Part shown: positions 1 through 8,448 of the stretch, in pieces
Layout of the letters: every line of letters starts with the position of its first letter
Position numbering within the stretch: the first letter of the stretch is position 1
Assembly: GCF_001620365.2 (NCBI RefSeq)
Contig: NZ_LQMT02000039.1
Location: 253,567 to 317,566, forward strand
DNA: 64,000 nucleotides
Direction: 5' to 3'
From: Amycolatopsis keratiniphila subsp. keratiniphila
GTDB taxonomy: Bacteria > Actinomycetota > Actinomycetes > Mycobacteriales > Pseudonocardiaceae
Translations under genes and position numbers: made by a program
The notes under the pieces: generated by a model
Told to the model about the DNA's origin: nothing
Databases searched by the model: none
The model's input: the letters and a program-made list of their open reading frames with translations, nothing else

Positions 1-46
1 GGGACACCTCCGTGATGGAGACGTCCCGCCCGTTGCCGAAGCGGTG
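1..46 (-). other. Intergenic gap after rplI; probable dnaB leader
   Basis: No coding sequence is supported here. On the minus strand, downstream of rplI, the sequence ends in a GGAGGTG-type ribosome binding site at about 1-12, so another minus-strand gene probably begins just outside the window. In related actinobacteria that gene is the replicative helicase dnaB (inference from conserved order). Confidence 0.4.
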
Positions 47-502
47 TTACTTGGCCTTGACCTCGAGCCGCACGTCGACGCGGACGTCGGGGTGCAGACG
101 GGCGCCGACCGAGTGCTTGCCCACGGTCTTGATGTGGTCCTTCAGCTCGATGACGCGCTTGTCGAGCAGCGGGCCGCCCGCGGCCTTGATCGCGTCCACG
201 ATCTCGGCGGTGGTGATCGAACCGAAGAGCTTCTTCGAGCCCTCGGCCGCCTTGCCGCTCAGCTGGATGGCGCCGAGGCCCTCCAGGGTCGCCTTGATCT
301 CCTTGGCGTGGTCGAGGTCGCGGATGCGACGGCTCTCCTGCGCCCGCTTGATCGTGCGCACGTTCTTCTCCGCGCCCTTGGTGGCCACGATGGCGTAGCC
401 GCGGGGGAGCAGGTAGTTGCGTGCGTAGCCGTCCTTGACCTCGACGATGTCGCCGGGCCCACCGAGGTTGGCGACGTCGGTGGTGAGAATGATCTTCGCC
501 AT
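47..502 (-). CDS. rplI: 50S ribosomal protein L9
   Basis: A 151-residue protein of the usual bacterial L9 length. It binds 23S rRNA through its N-terminal domain and extends away from the ribosome. The N-terminus MAKIILTTDVANLGGPGDIV and the following GYARNYLLPRG segment are the L9 signature; a long helix (about 40-75) leads to the C-terminal domain ending in RVDVRLEVKAK. The ATG is preceded by an AGGAGG-like site. It is the last gene of rpsF-ssb-rpsR-rplI, 12 bp after rpsR, and is surely co-transcribed with it. Confidence 0.97.
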   Translation of the reverse strand: MAKIILTTDVANLGGPGDIVEVKDGYARNYLLPRGYAIVATKGAEKNVRTIKRAQESRRIRDLDHAKEIKATLEGLGAIQLSGKAAEGSKKLFGSITTAEIVDAIKAAGGPLLDKRVIELKDHIKTVGKHSVGARLHPDVRVDVRLEVKAK

Positions 503-514
503 TGACGTGCCTCC

Positions 515-763
515 TTAGCGCGCGGTCGAGGTGTAGGGCAGCAGCGCCATTTCGCGGGAGTTCTTGACCGCGATGGCGATGTCACGCTGGTGCTGGCTGC
601 AGTTGCCGGTCACCCGGCGGGCACGGATCTTCCCGCGGTCGGAGATGTACTTCCGAAGCAGGTTGGTGTCCTTGTAGTCGATGTTCTCCGGGCGGCCCTT
701 CTTCTCGGCCTTGCAGAACACGCAGACCTTCTTCTTGGGCTTGCGGATGGGTGGCTTGGCCAC
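515..763 (-). CDS. rpsR: 30S ribosomal protein S18
   Basis: An 82-residue small-subunit protein that partners S6 on the platform of 16S rRNA. The core [19 protein letters not shown] and the [17 protein letters not shown] segment are diagnostic. A CxxC near residues 14-17 plus a later Cys and His (NCSQHQ) suggest the zinc-binding form of S18, which many actinobacteria replace with a zinc-free paralog when zinc is scarce (family knowledge). It lies between ssb and rplI in the conserved ribosomal operon. Confidence 0.97.
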   Translation of the reverse strand: MAKPPIRKPKKKVCVFCKAEKKGRPENIDYKDTNLLRKYISDRGKIRARRVTGNCSQHQRDIAIAVKNSREMALLPYTSTAR

Positions 764-840
764 GGTATTACTCCTGAATTTCTACGTAGTGGTTGTCTCG
801 AGGCGTCTCGCGGAGCTGCTCGCCCGCGGTGGACGCCGGA

Positions 841-1341
841 TCAGAAGGGCGGCTCGTCGGAGAAACCGCCGCCACCGCCACCGGCGGGCGGGGCGGAACC
901 CCACGGGTCGTCGGCGGGCGGGGCGCTCTGGCCACCACCGCCACCACCGAAGCCGCCGCCACCGCCACCGGTGCCACGGCTGACCTTGTTCACCTTGGCG
1001 GTGGCGTAGCGCAGCGACGGGCCGATCTCGTCGACCTCGAGCTCGACGACGGTGCGCTTCTCGCCTTCCTTGGTCTCGAACGACCGCTGCTTGAGGCGCC
1101 CCTGCACGACGACTCGCGCGCCACGCGTCAGCGACTCGGCGACGTTCTCGGCCGCCTGACGCCAGATGTTGCAGCGCAGGAACAGGGCCTCGCCGTCCTT
1201 CCACTCACCGGACTGACGGTCCAGCGTGCGCGGGGTGGACGCGACGGTGAAGTTCGCGACCGCCGCACCGGAAGGGGTGAAGCGAAGCTCCGGGTCGGAC
1301 GTGAGGTTGCCGATCACCGTGATGACGGTGTCTCCAGCCAT
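841..1341 (-). CDS. ssb: Single-stranded DNA-binding protein
   Basis: A 166-residue SSB. It coats single-stranded DNA during replication and repair and recruits partners through its C-terminal tip. The start [20 protein letters not shown] opens the OB fold (about 1-115), followed by a long Gly-rich linker and the acidic tip ending DEPPF, which docks repair proteins. The reading frame is open far upstream, but ATG at 1339-1341 gives the canonical N-terminus and is preceded by a GGA-type site. Second gene of the rpsF operon. Confidence 0.96.
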   Translation of the reverse strand: MAGDTVITVIGNLTSDPELRFTPSGAAVANFTVASTPRTLDRQSGEWKDGEALFLRCNIWRQAAENVAESLTRGARVVVQGRLKQRSFETKEGEKRTVVELEVDEIGPSLRYATAKVNKVSRGTGGGGGGFGGGGGGQSAPPADDPWGSAPPAGGGGGGFSDEPPF

Positions 1342-1358
1342 CGGGAAAGTCCTTCGGC

Positions 1359-1679
1359 TCAGGCCTTGGCGGCGGCGGTCGCGGCGCGCTTGATCTCGCG
1401 GCGCATGACCTTGGTGCGGAGCACGGTCTCCTGCAGCGAGAGCTGACGGTCCAGCTCCTTGACCGCTTCCGAAGTCGAGTTCAGGTCGAGGAGCGCGTAG
1501 ATGCCCTCGGCGTGCTTCTTGATCTCGTAGGACAGCCGGCGACGGCCCCAGACGTCGACCTTCTCGACGCTTCCGCCCGAAGTGCGGATCACGTTGAGGA
1601 AGTTGTCCAGGGTCGGGGCCACCGTACGCTCGTCGAGCGTGGGGTCCAGGATGACCATTACCTCGTAATGGCGTGACAC
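1359..1679 (-). CDS. rpsF: 30S ribosomal protein S6
   Basis: A 106-residue S6, which pairs with S18 on the 30S platform. The [12 protein letters not shown]-terminus, [19 protein letters not shown] segment and basic C-terminus are typical. GTG at 1677-1679 is chosen because the strong site AGGAGGTGA lies about 9 nt upstream; another GTG six bases further upstream is too close to that site. It is the first gene of the operon and probably carries its promoter in the short gap to the surface-protein gene upstream. Confidence 0.96.
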   Translation of the reverse strand: MSRHYEVMVILDPTLDERTVAPTLDNFLNVIRTSGGSVEKVDVWGRRRLSYEIKKHAEGIYALLDLNSTSEAVKELDRQLSLQETVLRTKVMRREIKRAATAAAKA

Positions 1680-1757
1680 AACCACTCACCTCCTATGGGC
1701 TCGCGGCCACGGACTGTCCGTGGCAGGAGGGTTTGTCCAGGTAAGCGTACCTGGCGG

Positions 1758-2642
1758 TCAGGAGACGCGGCGCAGGACCCAGGTGCGGACCAGCGCGGCG
1801 GTCACCCCGGCGAGCACGAGCACCGCGAGCAGCATCGGCAGCTGGACGTCGCCGCCGGGCATGCCGTCGGTCGCGAGCGCTTCGGCGTTGCCCGCGTTGC
1901 GGACGTCGGGACCCTGCCCCGCCTGGCCCTCGGTGCCGTACTGCGGGGCACCCTCGCCGGGGAGCGGGCTGTTGGCCGGGTAGCGCACGCCCGGCGCCAC
2001 CGCGACACCCGGCTGCGCGACCGGCAGGTTGCCGTAGTCGCGCGGCGGGGCGTAGCCGGTGCCGTTGTTGCTGCCGCCGGGCAGCAGGCTCGGCGAGGAC
2101 GGGAGGCCGTTGGTGCCGCCGCCGTTGCCGCCCTGCTGCGGGGCGGTGGTGCCCGGCGACGGCAGGGTGGGCGCGACGTAGTTCGTGGCGACCGTGGTCA
2201 GCCCGCAGCTGCCGGCGACCTTGTGCTCGATGGAATTCAGCGTCTTTTCGGGGTTCAGCCCGAGACCCCAGGACTTGGTGTCCTTGACGGCCTGGCGCAC
2301 GGCCGCGCCGATCGCCTTGCCGTCGATCGAACCGCCCGCGGCGTTCGGGACGGAGCCGAGGTCGATCTTGTTGACCTTCGCGATGTCGTTCGCGGCGACG
2401 TCGTACAGCGCCAGCGTGCCCGCTTCCCGCGCGCCCGCCCGCACCAGTTCCTTGACCGAGGTGCCGGTGATCGCGACGGTGTCGCCCATCCCGCCGTTCA
2501 CGGTGCCGCTGCACGCGTTCGCCAGCGTGGTGGCCGCCGAGGCGGTACCGGCCGTCAGGAGCGCGCCACCGGTGACCATGGTCGCGAGTGCGGTGACGGT
2601 GAGCGCCTTGCGGGTGGTCTGCCAGATGGTGGTCTTCCGCAC
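1758..2642 (-). CDS. Secreted, C-terminally anchored surface protein (paralog 1 of 3)
   Basis: A protein of about 294 residues with no recognised enzymatic domain. A signal peptide ends near ASA, then an ordered domain with two cysteines (NACSG and GSCGL, likely a disulfide), a Gly/Pro/Asn-rich linker, and a C-terminal membrane span followed by Arg residues (LPMLLAVLVLAGVTAALVRTW...RR). It therefore probably sits outside the membrane on a tail anchor. GTG at 2640-2642 is preferred over an upstream ATG because GGAGG lies 9 nt before it. It shares layout, cysteines and tail with the next two genes. Confidence 0.75.
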   Translation of the reverse strand: MRKTTIWQTTRKALTVTALATMVTGGALLTAGTASAATTLANACSGTVNGGMGDTVAITGTSVKELVRAGAREAGTLALYDVAANDIAKVNKIDLGSVPNAAGGSIDGKAIGAAVRQAVKDTKSWGLGLNPEKTLNSIEHKVAGSCGLTTVATNYVAPTLPSPGTTAPQQGGNGGGTNGLPSSPSLLPGGSNNGTGYAPPRDYGNLPVAQPGVAVAPGVRYPANSPLPGEGAPQYGTEGQAGQGPDVRNAGNAEALATDGMPGGDVQLPMLLAVLVLAGVTAALVRTWVLRRVS

Positions 2643-2743
2643 GGGCGCGATCCTCCGGGTCGGTGGGGGCGTGAAGCAGTGCATGAGGAATCACTGCAAC
2701 GGGGATAACGAGGGAGTGACCAGAAAGATACTAGGCGGTAGGC

Positions 2744-3634
2744 CTAACTTGTAGCGGCCATTCGGCGGAGGACCCAGGTGCGTACGAGGCCCGCGCTGAC
2801 TCCGGAGAGTGCCAAAACGGCGATCAGCAGCGGCAGTTTCCCGTCCTGAGTGAATCCGTCGCTCACACTCGGTAGCGCTTCAGCCTGTCCCGCGTTCTGG
2901 ACGTCCGGGTTTCCGGCCTGGTTCTCGGTCTCGATGCCGAACTGGGGCGCGTAACCCGGGATCTGGCCGCCGTACCGGAGGCCGGGCGACGGGCTGAAGA
3001 GACCGGCCGTCGCCATCGGGATGGAGCTGTAGTCGCGCATCGGGGCGTAGCCCGTGCTGATACCCCACGGCAGGCCGCCGAAGTTCGGGGTGAAGGTGCC
3101 GGGCAGGAGCGGGCTGTTCGCCGCCGGAATGCCGCCCGCCGGGGCGCCGCCCTGCGCGGGAGCACCCGGTCCGCCGGTCTGCGGACCGCCGCTGCCGGGT
3201 GTTCCGGGAGCGGGTTTCCCAGGCTGAGGCTGGGTTCCGGGAGCGGGCTTGGCGCCACCACCGGTCAGGGCTTCGTGGGTTCCGCTGACGGCGCCGTTCA
3301 GCGCCTCCGCGGCGGGCGCGCCGACGACCGGGACCGGCGCGACGACGGTGTTCACCACGGTCACCGTCACCTTGCAGACCGTGCCGAGCAGCGCGTTGAT
3401 CGTCCCCGTGAGCACCCCGGACACCGGTCCGGCCTGGCCGAGGTTGAGCGGAATGCCGAGCAACGGGGTCTTGCCGAGGATCGTGTCGCCGGTCTTCGCG
3501 GTCACCGAGCCGCCGCAGGTGGCGGTCTTGGTCTCCGCGGCGGCGGCCGTGCCGGGCATGGCGAGGGCGGCCGAGCCCGCGAGAATGAAGGCCGACGCAC
3601 CCAGGGCCGTCGCCCTCCGTGTCCGTTCGCGCAT
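2744..3634 (-). CDS. Secreted, C-terminally anchored surface protein (paralog 2 of 3)
   Basis: A 296-residue protein with a signal peptide ending AAAAE, a cysteine pair (ATCGG, TVCKV), a long Pro/Gly-rich stretch at about 130-190 typical of a wall-spanning spacer, and a C-terminal hydrophobic span followed by VRTWVLRR. The YAPxRDY and NAGxAEAL motifs are shared with paralog 1. No function is recognised; a structural or adhesive role in the envelope is inference. It is separated from the upstream paralog by the hairpin at 3697-3743, so it probably has its own promoter. Confidence 0.75.
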   Translation of the reverse strand: MRERTRRATALGASAFILAGSAALAMPGTAAAAETKTATCGGSVTAKTGDTILGKTPLLGIPLNLGQAGPVSGVLTGTINALLGTVCKVTVTVVNTVVAPVPVVGAPAAEALNGAVSGTHEALTGGGAKPAPGTQPQPGKPAPGTPGSGGPQTGGPGAPAQGGAPAGGIPAANSPLLPGTFTPNFGGLPWGISTGYAPMRDYSSIPMATAGLFSPSPGLRYGGQIPGYAPQFGIETENQAGNPDVQNAGQAEALPSVSDGFTQDGKLPLLIAVLALSGVSAGLVRTWVLRRMAATS

Positions 3635-3696
3635 GCCTTCGACTCCTCCGTCGTCGGGGTCACCTACCCGGACAACGACGCTAATGGAGACAAGTA

Positions 3697-3743
3697 ACGC
3701 CCGCTCACTCGAAGAGGTCAGGCATTCGAGTGGAAGCGGGCGT
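3697..3743 (-). terminator. Nested hairpin after the third surface-protein gene
   Basis: Two stacked inverted repeats: outer arms ACGCCCGCT/AGCGGGCGT and inner arms CACTCGA/TCGAGTG, both perfect. It lies just past the stop of the gene ending at 3759 and before the gene starting at 3634, so it most likely terminates the former. There is no clear U tract, which is common for actinobacterial terminators. Confidence 0.6.
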
Positions 3744-3758
3744 CACTGACGGTGAAGA

Positions 3759-4562
3759 TCAGGCGGGCTTGCCCCGCAGCCAGGCGCGGACCAGAGCCGC
3801 GGCGACGACGGCCAGCGCCAGCACCGCGAGCAGCAGCGGCAGCTTGGCCGGGGCGACCGGCGCCTGGACGGCCTGCGCGTTGCCGGTGTCCTTTTCGTCG
3901 ACGGTGGGCGGCGGCACCTCGCCGGGGATGATCTCGGTGATCACCGGCGCCTGGACGAAGCTGCCGGGGAGCAGTGCCGCGTTGCTGATCACGCCGGCGA
4001 TCGAGTCCCCGCCGATGCCGGTGGAGGAACCCGGGGCGGTCTCGACCGGGAGTTCGCTGCCCGGGCCACCGGGCTGTCCAGGGCCCGGCTTCGGGGGCTC
4101 AGGCTTGGGCGGCTCCGGCTGGGGCGGGTTCGGGCCGGGTGGGATCTCCGGGACCCCCGGGATCTCCCCGACGACGCCCTGGGTCAGATTCCCGACCGCG
4201 TTCACCGCGCCCTGCGCCGGTTTGCAGACACCCTGCGCGACGAGGTCGCCCGCCGCGTTGTCGGTGAGGCCGGTCGTCTTGACGAGATCGCCGACCGGCA
4301 GCGAAAGCAGGGGCTTCCGGCCCTCGGCGGTCTTGGCCTTCGAATCGAGGCCGACCGTCAGCACCTCGGACGAACCGAGCGGCGCGCCCACGTCGGCGGT
4401 GAGGCCGTTGCCGGACTTCCCGTTCTGCAGGGTCGATCCGCATTCACCGGAAAGGGTCGGGCTCGGTTCCTCGGCGGCCGTCGCGGTCATCGGGAACGCG
4501 AGTCCGGCCGTGACCGAAAGCGCGAATCCCCAAGCCGTGATCCGCCCGGCAGTCTTCCCCAT
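3759..4562 (-). CDS. Secreted, C-terminally anchored surface protein (paralog 3 of 3)
   Basis: A 267-residue protein with a signal peptide ending TATAAEE, a cysteine pair (SGECGS, QGVCKP), a Pro-Glu-Lys-rich spacer (repeated PEPPKPEPPKPGP), and a C-terminal span LPLLLAVLALAVVAAALVRAW with a basic tail. It is more divergent than the first two paralogs but has the same plan and the shared GNAQA-type motif before the span. Start ATG at 4560-4562. It is divergent from the endonuclease gene across a 120-bp gap that must hold both promoters. Confidence 0.75.
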   Translation of the reverse strand: MGKTAGRITAWGFALSVTAGLAFPMTATAAEEPSPTLSGECGSTLQNGKSGNGLTADVGAPLGSSEVLTVGLDSKAKTAEGRKPLLSLPVGDLVKTTGLTDNAAGDLVAQGVCKPAQGAVNAVGNLTQGVVGEIPGVPEIPPGPNPPQPEPPKPEPPKPGPGQPGGPGSELPVETAPGSSTGIGGDSIAGVISNAALLPGSFVQAPVITEIIPGEVPPPTVDEKDTGNAQAVQAPVAPAKLPLLLAVLALAVVAAALVRAWLRGKPA

Positions 4563-4682
4563 CGAGTTCGTCCTCCGCCCCTCAAAGACCCACGCGGTTT
4601 TAACGGAACGCGCTCACGCTACCCCACGAGCGTGACGGACTGGGGCGCGCCGGTGAGAATTGGCCAAGGGTAGTTTGCTGGC

Positions 4683-5462
4683 ATGAAAATCGGTGCCCAT
4701 GTCCGCGACGACGATCCCCTCTCCGCGGTCGCCGAACGCGAAGCCGAGGTCCTCCAGTTCTTCCTTTCGGACCCGCAGGGCTGGAAGGCTCCCAAACCCC
4801 ACCCGCACGGCGAAGCGATCAAGGAATCGCCGGTCGAGGTGTTCATCCACTCGCCGTACCTGATCAATGTGGCGTCGATGAACAACCGCATCCGCATCCC
4901 GTCGCGGAAGAACGTCACGCAGCACGCGAACGGCGCCGCCGAAATCGGCGCGAAAGGGCTCGTCGTGCACGGCGGCCACGTCGGTTCCGGGGAAGACGTC
5001 GAAGAGGGCCTCGTCAACTGGCGCAAGCTTTTCGAGCGGGAACAGGAAAAGGGCGGCTTCGCCGTGCCGATCCTGATCGAGAACACCGCGGGCGGCGACA
5101 ACGCGATGACCCGCGACCTCGACACGATCGCCCGGCTCTGGGACAAGGTCGGCGAATTCGGCGCGGGTTTCTGTTTCGACACCTGCCACGCGTACGCGGC
5201 CGGCTGGGATCTGACCGAGGCGGTCAAGAAGGTCAAGGCCATCACCGGCCGGATCGACCTCGTGCACCTCAACAACTCGCGCGACGAGTTCGGTTCCACC
5301 CGGGACCGGCACGCCAACGTGGTCGGCGGCGACGGCACGATCGATCCCGAGGTGCTGGCCGCGGTCGCGGCCGAAGCGGGCGCTCCGGTGGTGGTCGAGA
5401 CTCCGTCGGACGGGCAGGCGGCGGACATCGCCTTCGTCCGGGAGCGCGTCGCGTCCGCCTAG
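4683..5462 (+). CDS. nfo: Endonuclease IV family AP endonuclease
   Basis: A 259-residue TIM-barrel enzyme that cleaves DNA at abasic sites in base-excision repair. Metal-ligand motifs of the family are visible: FIHSPYLIN, VVHGGHVG, LIENTAGG, FCFDTCHAY and HLNNSRDEFGS. Length matches short actinobacterial members. There is no Shine-Dalgarno site; a -10-like TAGTTT ends 6 nt before the ATG, so the transcript is probably leaderless. Confidence 0.88.
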   Translation: MKIGAHVRDDDPLSAVAEREAEVLQFFLSDPQGWKAPKPHPHGEAIKESPVEVFIHSPYLINVASMNNRIRIPSRKNVTQHANGAAEIGAKGLVVHGGHVGSGEDVEEGLVNWRKLFEREQEKGGFAVPILIENTAGGDNAMTRDLDTIARLWDKVGEFGAGFCFDTCHAYAAGWDLTEAVKKVKAITGRIDLVHLNNSRDEFGSTRDRHANVVGGDGTIDPEVLAAVAAEAGAPVVVETPSDGQAADIAFVRERVASA

Positions 5463-5568
5463 GGCTACTCGCGCGGGAGGCCGTTCCCTCTCCAGCGGGA
5501 GTGCCAGGCACACCGATCGAGGAAGGCTCGAATCCAGCCGGGACACACCCGGTACTGGAGGGAAAGCC

Positions 5569-6078
5569 ATGAAGCTCAAGGCCAAGATCGCCGCCGTCGC
5601 AGTGCTCGCCGTCGCCGCGGGAACGCTGGGGGCGACCCAGGCGACGGCGACGCAGGCGGCGGGGTCCGCGGTCATCGGGTCGGCGGGCGGGCCGCTGACG
5701 TTCCCCGCTTACGAAGGCGAGCCGGTCCGATTCGACTTCGCCGCTTTCGGGGAACCCGGGAGGTCTTCCGGCCGGTTCCACGTGAATCACCTGACGAAGG
5801 ACGGCAAACTCGTCGCCGATTTCGAGGGCAAGGTCGACTGCGTCTCGCGTGACGGCGACCTCGCCGTCCTGACCGGCGTGATCGAACGCGCCGACATCCC
5901 CGCCTTCCCGGTGAACGTGGTCGGCCGCCGCGTCGGTTTCTCGGTGCGGGACGTGCCGCGCGGCCACGACCGGATCGGCTGGAGCTGGGGGTACGGCGGT
6001 TTCGAACAGGACGTCCTGCCCTGCACCGGGCCGGTGCCGTTCTTCGAAACGAGCACGGGCGGCTACCTCGTGCGCTGA
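5569..6078 (+). CDS. Small secreted protein of unknown function
   Basis: A 169-residue protein with a signal peptide (MKLKAKIAAVAVLAVAAG, cleavage near TQA) and a beta-rich mature domain with two cysteines (VDCVS and LPCTG). The predicted fold resembles secreted proteins that bind small ligands, but no family was recognised. ATG follows GGAGGG by 6 nt. It stands alone between nfo and the MerR-type promoter at 6085. Confidence 0.75.
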   Translation: MKLKAKIAAVAVLAVAAGTLGATQATATQAAGSAVIGSAGGPLTFPAYEGEPVRFDFAAFGEPGRSSGRFHVNHLTKDGKLVADFEGKVDCVSRDGDLAVLTGVIERADIPAFPVNVVGRRVGFSVRDVPRGHDRIGWSWGYGGFEQDVLPCTGPVPFFETSTGGYLVR

Positions 6079-6084
6079 ATCGGC

Positions 6085-6115
6085 TTGACCCTCTCGCCAC
6101 GGGAGGGTCGAGTCT
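6085..6115 (+). promoter_or_regulatory. MerR-type promoter with 19-bp spacer
   Basis: TTGACC at 6085-6090 is followed by a 19-bp spacer and a -10-like GAGTCT at 6110-6115. The spacer carries the dyad GACCCTC/GAGGGTC centred between the elements. MerR-family activators use such overlong spacers with a central dyad. Transcription would start about at the ATG at 6123. No MerR gene lies in the window. Confidence 0.6.
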
Positions 6116-6122
6116 TGGCCGC

Positions 6123-6458
6123 ATGAAGAATCGGACCGTGTACCGGGCGGAGGACGGCGAGCACGTCGGCTACGTCGTCCCCGCGCCGGTAACCCGTTGG
6201 CAGGCACTGACCGTTTTCGGCTACCCGCTCGGCGGGCCCGCCGCCTTCGACGACTCCGTCGCGTTGCTGGAGGCGGAGGGCCTGGCCATCCTCGCCGAGC
6301 GCTGGTCGGTCAGGCACGGCGAAGACTGGTTCGCCTGCAGGCTCGTCGAGACCTCGCCCGAAGCCGTCGTCGTGCGGATCGAAGACTTCGGGGCCGAGGA
6401 CTTCGGCAAGCACATCAGGCTCGAACGTCCTGGACCTGAGGTGTTGAAGCGTGCTTGA
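6123..6458 (+). CDS. Hypothetical protein under a MerR-type promoter
   Basis: A 111-residue, probably cytoplasmic protein with no recognised domain; it alternates short strands and an acidic helix-forming C-terminus. The promoter geometry implies a leaderless message starting at the ATG and control by an unlinked MerR regulator, which would make it a stress- or drug-responsive gene (inference). Its last 44 bp overlap the 3' end of the convergent mannosyltransferase gene. Confidence 0.65.
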   Translation: MKNRTVYRAEDGEHVGYVVPAPVTRWQALTVFGYPLGGPAAFDDSVALLEAEGLAILAERWSVRHGEDWFACRLVETSPEAVVVRIEDFGAEDFGKHIRLERPGPEVLKRA

Positions 6459-7962
6459 CCGCGCGTAGGTCGGGGGCGCCGTCGAGGAATCCGCCGATCG
6501 GATCGTCGTCGCCGGCGAGGCGGACCGGGTCTTTGCGCGGCTGGTAGACGTCGCGGATCACCAGCGCGCAAAGGCCGATCACCGCCAGATCGCGGATCAC
6601 GACGGCGCCAAGGAACCAGTCCTGCGGCAGGCCTTTGTTGTCGACGCCGAGGTAGTACATCATCCGCGGCGCCCAGACCAGCGCGTCGAGGATCATCCAG
6701 CCGAGCAGCAGCCGCCAGCGCGGGATCGCGAGCACCGCCAGCGGGACCAGCCACAGCGAGTACTGCGGGCTCCACACCTTGTTGGTCAGCAGGAACGCGG
6801 CCACCACGAGGAAGGCGAGCTGGCCGAGCCGCGGACGGCGCGGCGCCTTCAGCGCGACGTAGCCGATGCCGGCGCAGGCGGCGAGGAAAAGCACCGCGAC
6901 GACGGCGTTGAGCACGACCGGTGTCTCACCCGTGGCGAGCTTCCCGTCGAATCCGGCCCAGCCGGAAAGGTGGGAGATCACGTTGTAGAGCGAGTCCGGG
7001 TCCATCGGGCGCGCCGTGTTGAGCCGGAAGAACTCCCACCAGCCGGTCGGCGCGGCGAGCGCGAACGGGACGTTGATCACGACGAACGTCGCCACGGCGA
7101 GCCCGGCGGTGAGCGCCCACTGTTTGACCTTGCCCGCGCGCAGGCACAGGAAGAGCAACGGGATGAGCAGGAGCAGCGGATACAGCTTCGCCGCCGCGCC
7201 GAGCCCGAGCAGGAAACCCGCGACCTCGGGCCGTCGCCGCGCCCACGCGAGCAGCGCGGTCGCGGTGAACGCGGTCGCGATGGCGTCGAAGTTGGTGAAG
7301 ACGTGCACCAGCACCAGCGGCGAGATCGCGACCAGCGCGGCGTCCCACGGGCGACGTTTCAGCGATCGGCCGGTCGCCCACACCGTCACGAGCCAGGCCA
7401 GCGCGAGCCACAGTGCCGAGATGTTGAAGTACACGGCCACCGGGAGCGCGCCGGGCAGCCAGCCCGCTTCCGCGACCGAGAGCCAGGCTTCGGTGAGCTT
7501 CGCGTTGATCCACTGGAACAGCCCGGTCGCCACCGGGTACTCCATGTACCGCGTGGTCTCCTTCGCCGTTCCCTCGTTTTCGGTCCACGAAGTCACGTAC
7601 GGGAAGGTGTCCGGATCGTTCAGCCGCTCGGAGCTGTAGAGCGGGACGATGTCCGAGTAACACATCGCGACGAACGGGCGGCCCGCCCGCCAGTCGAGCT
7701 GATGGGTGCCGGAGTCGTCGGTGTACTGCTGGATGCACGACGCCTTGCCGAACCACGAGAGCACCAGCGCGAGGCAGGCCAGCAGCAGCCCGACCCGCTG
7801 CGGTGACCAGAACCAGTGCCGCCCCACGGCCGCGTGCTCGCCGAGCGGACCGCCGATCGGCCGGGTCGCCGCGGCCACGAGCGGTTCGTTCCAGCTCGGG
7901 ATGACCCGCTCGCCGGGGGTGAGGGAGAGCGGAGCCTCGGGCTGGGGCGTCTGGTCGGGCAC
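6415..7962 (-). CDS. GT87-like (DUF2029) polyprenol-dependent mannosyltransferase
   Basis: A polytopic protein of about 515 residues with many hydrophobic spans; position and sequence character match Rv0051 of M. tuberculosis. GT-C enzymes of this class transfer mannose from polyprenyl-phosphate-mannose to envelope glycolipids outside the membrane. Loop motifs such as YMEYPVATGLFQW and the WSPQYSLWLVP segment fit the family. GTG at 7960-7962 is preferred: a -10-like TAACAT ends 7 nt before it (leaderless), while the further upstream start lacks a binding site. Exact acceptor unknown. Confidence 0.8.
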   Translation of the reverse strand: MPDQTPQPEAPLSLTPGERVIPSWNEPLVAAATRPIGGPLGEHAAVGRHWFWSPQRVGLLLACLALVLSWFGKASCIQQYTDDSGTHQLDWRAGRPFVAMCYSDIVPLYSSERLNDPDTFPYVTSWTENEGTAKETTRYMEYPVATGLFQWINAKLTEAWLSVAEAGWLPGALPVAVYFNISALWLALAWLVTVWATGRSLKRRPWDAALVAISPLVLVHVFTNFDAIATAFTATALLAWARRRPEVAGFLLGLGAAAKLYPLLLLIPLLFLCLRAGKVKQWALTAGLAVATFVVINVPFALAAPTGWWEFFRLNTARPMDPDSLYNVISHLSGWAGFDGKLATGETPVVLNAVVAVLFLAACAGIGYVALKAPRRPRLGQLAFLVVAAFLLTNKVWSPQYSLWLVPLAVLAIPRWRLLLGWMILDALVWAPRMMYYLGVDNKGLPQDWFLGAVVIRDLAVIGLCALVIRDVYQPRKDPVRLAGDDDPIGGFLDGAPDLRAVKHASTPQVQDVRA

Positions 7963-7997
7963 GTGGCGGATGTTAGCGCCTATCCGGGTGACCACCC

Positions 7998-8028
7998 GGT
8001 GATGTCGCCGCTCTCGTAGAACCCCGCC
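7998..8028. repeat. 31-bp direct repeat, copy 1
   Basis: Identical over 31 bp to 8452-8482, which is the last coding segment and stop region of the ROK regulator. This copy is detached and lies beyond the lipoprotein gene, so the pair brackets that gene. Confidence 0.85.
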
Positions 8029-8034
8029 GGCGAT

Positions 8035-8379
8035 CTACTGGTGTCCGCAGGCCCACTTCCAGGTGGCGTCCCCGTATGCCTTGGCCGCGGTGTCGGGGTC
8101 CTTGCCGCGAGCCGGCATCGCCGTCCGGTCGGCCATTTCAGGTGTCAGAACGGTGCGGGCGAGCCCGCTGATCGCCAGCGCGGATCCCGCGCTGCAGAAA
8201 TTCTTCGCCGCCTCGAACATCTCGTCATAAGTGCGCGGGGAGTTCGGTACGAAACCCGCACTCTTCATCGCGGCCGTCCATTCGGCCTTGGGATCGGGTG
8301 GCGACACGGCGGTGCCGCATCCGGACAGCAGAACCCCGCAGGTCACGGTGATGGTCGCGATGATCGTCCTGGCGCGCAA
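8035..8379 (-). CDS. Small lipoprotein
   Basis: A 114-residue protein with a lipoprotein signal (MRARTIIATITVTCGVLLSGC; lipobox LLSGC), so the mature part is anchored outside the membrane by an acylated cysteine. The remainder has two further cysteines (NFCSAG, WACGHQ). No family recognised; resembles small secreted hypotheticals of Pseudonocardiales. TTG at 8377-8379 is supported by AAGGGAG 4 nt upstream. It sits inside a segment bounded by a 31-bp direct repeat derived from the neighbouring ROK gene. Confidence 0.75.
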   Translation of the reverse strand: MRARTIIATITVTCGVLLSGCGTAVSPPDPKAEWTAAMKSAGFVPNSPRTYDEMFEAAKNFCSAGSALAISGLARTVLTPEMADRTAMPARGKDPDTAAKAYGDATWKWACGHQ

Positions 8380-8448
8380 CTGACTCCCTTTGCTACCGAA
8401 TGTCGATGCAAGGTCGTCGTGGGAGCATCGTCCGTTACAAACGGCTTC

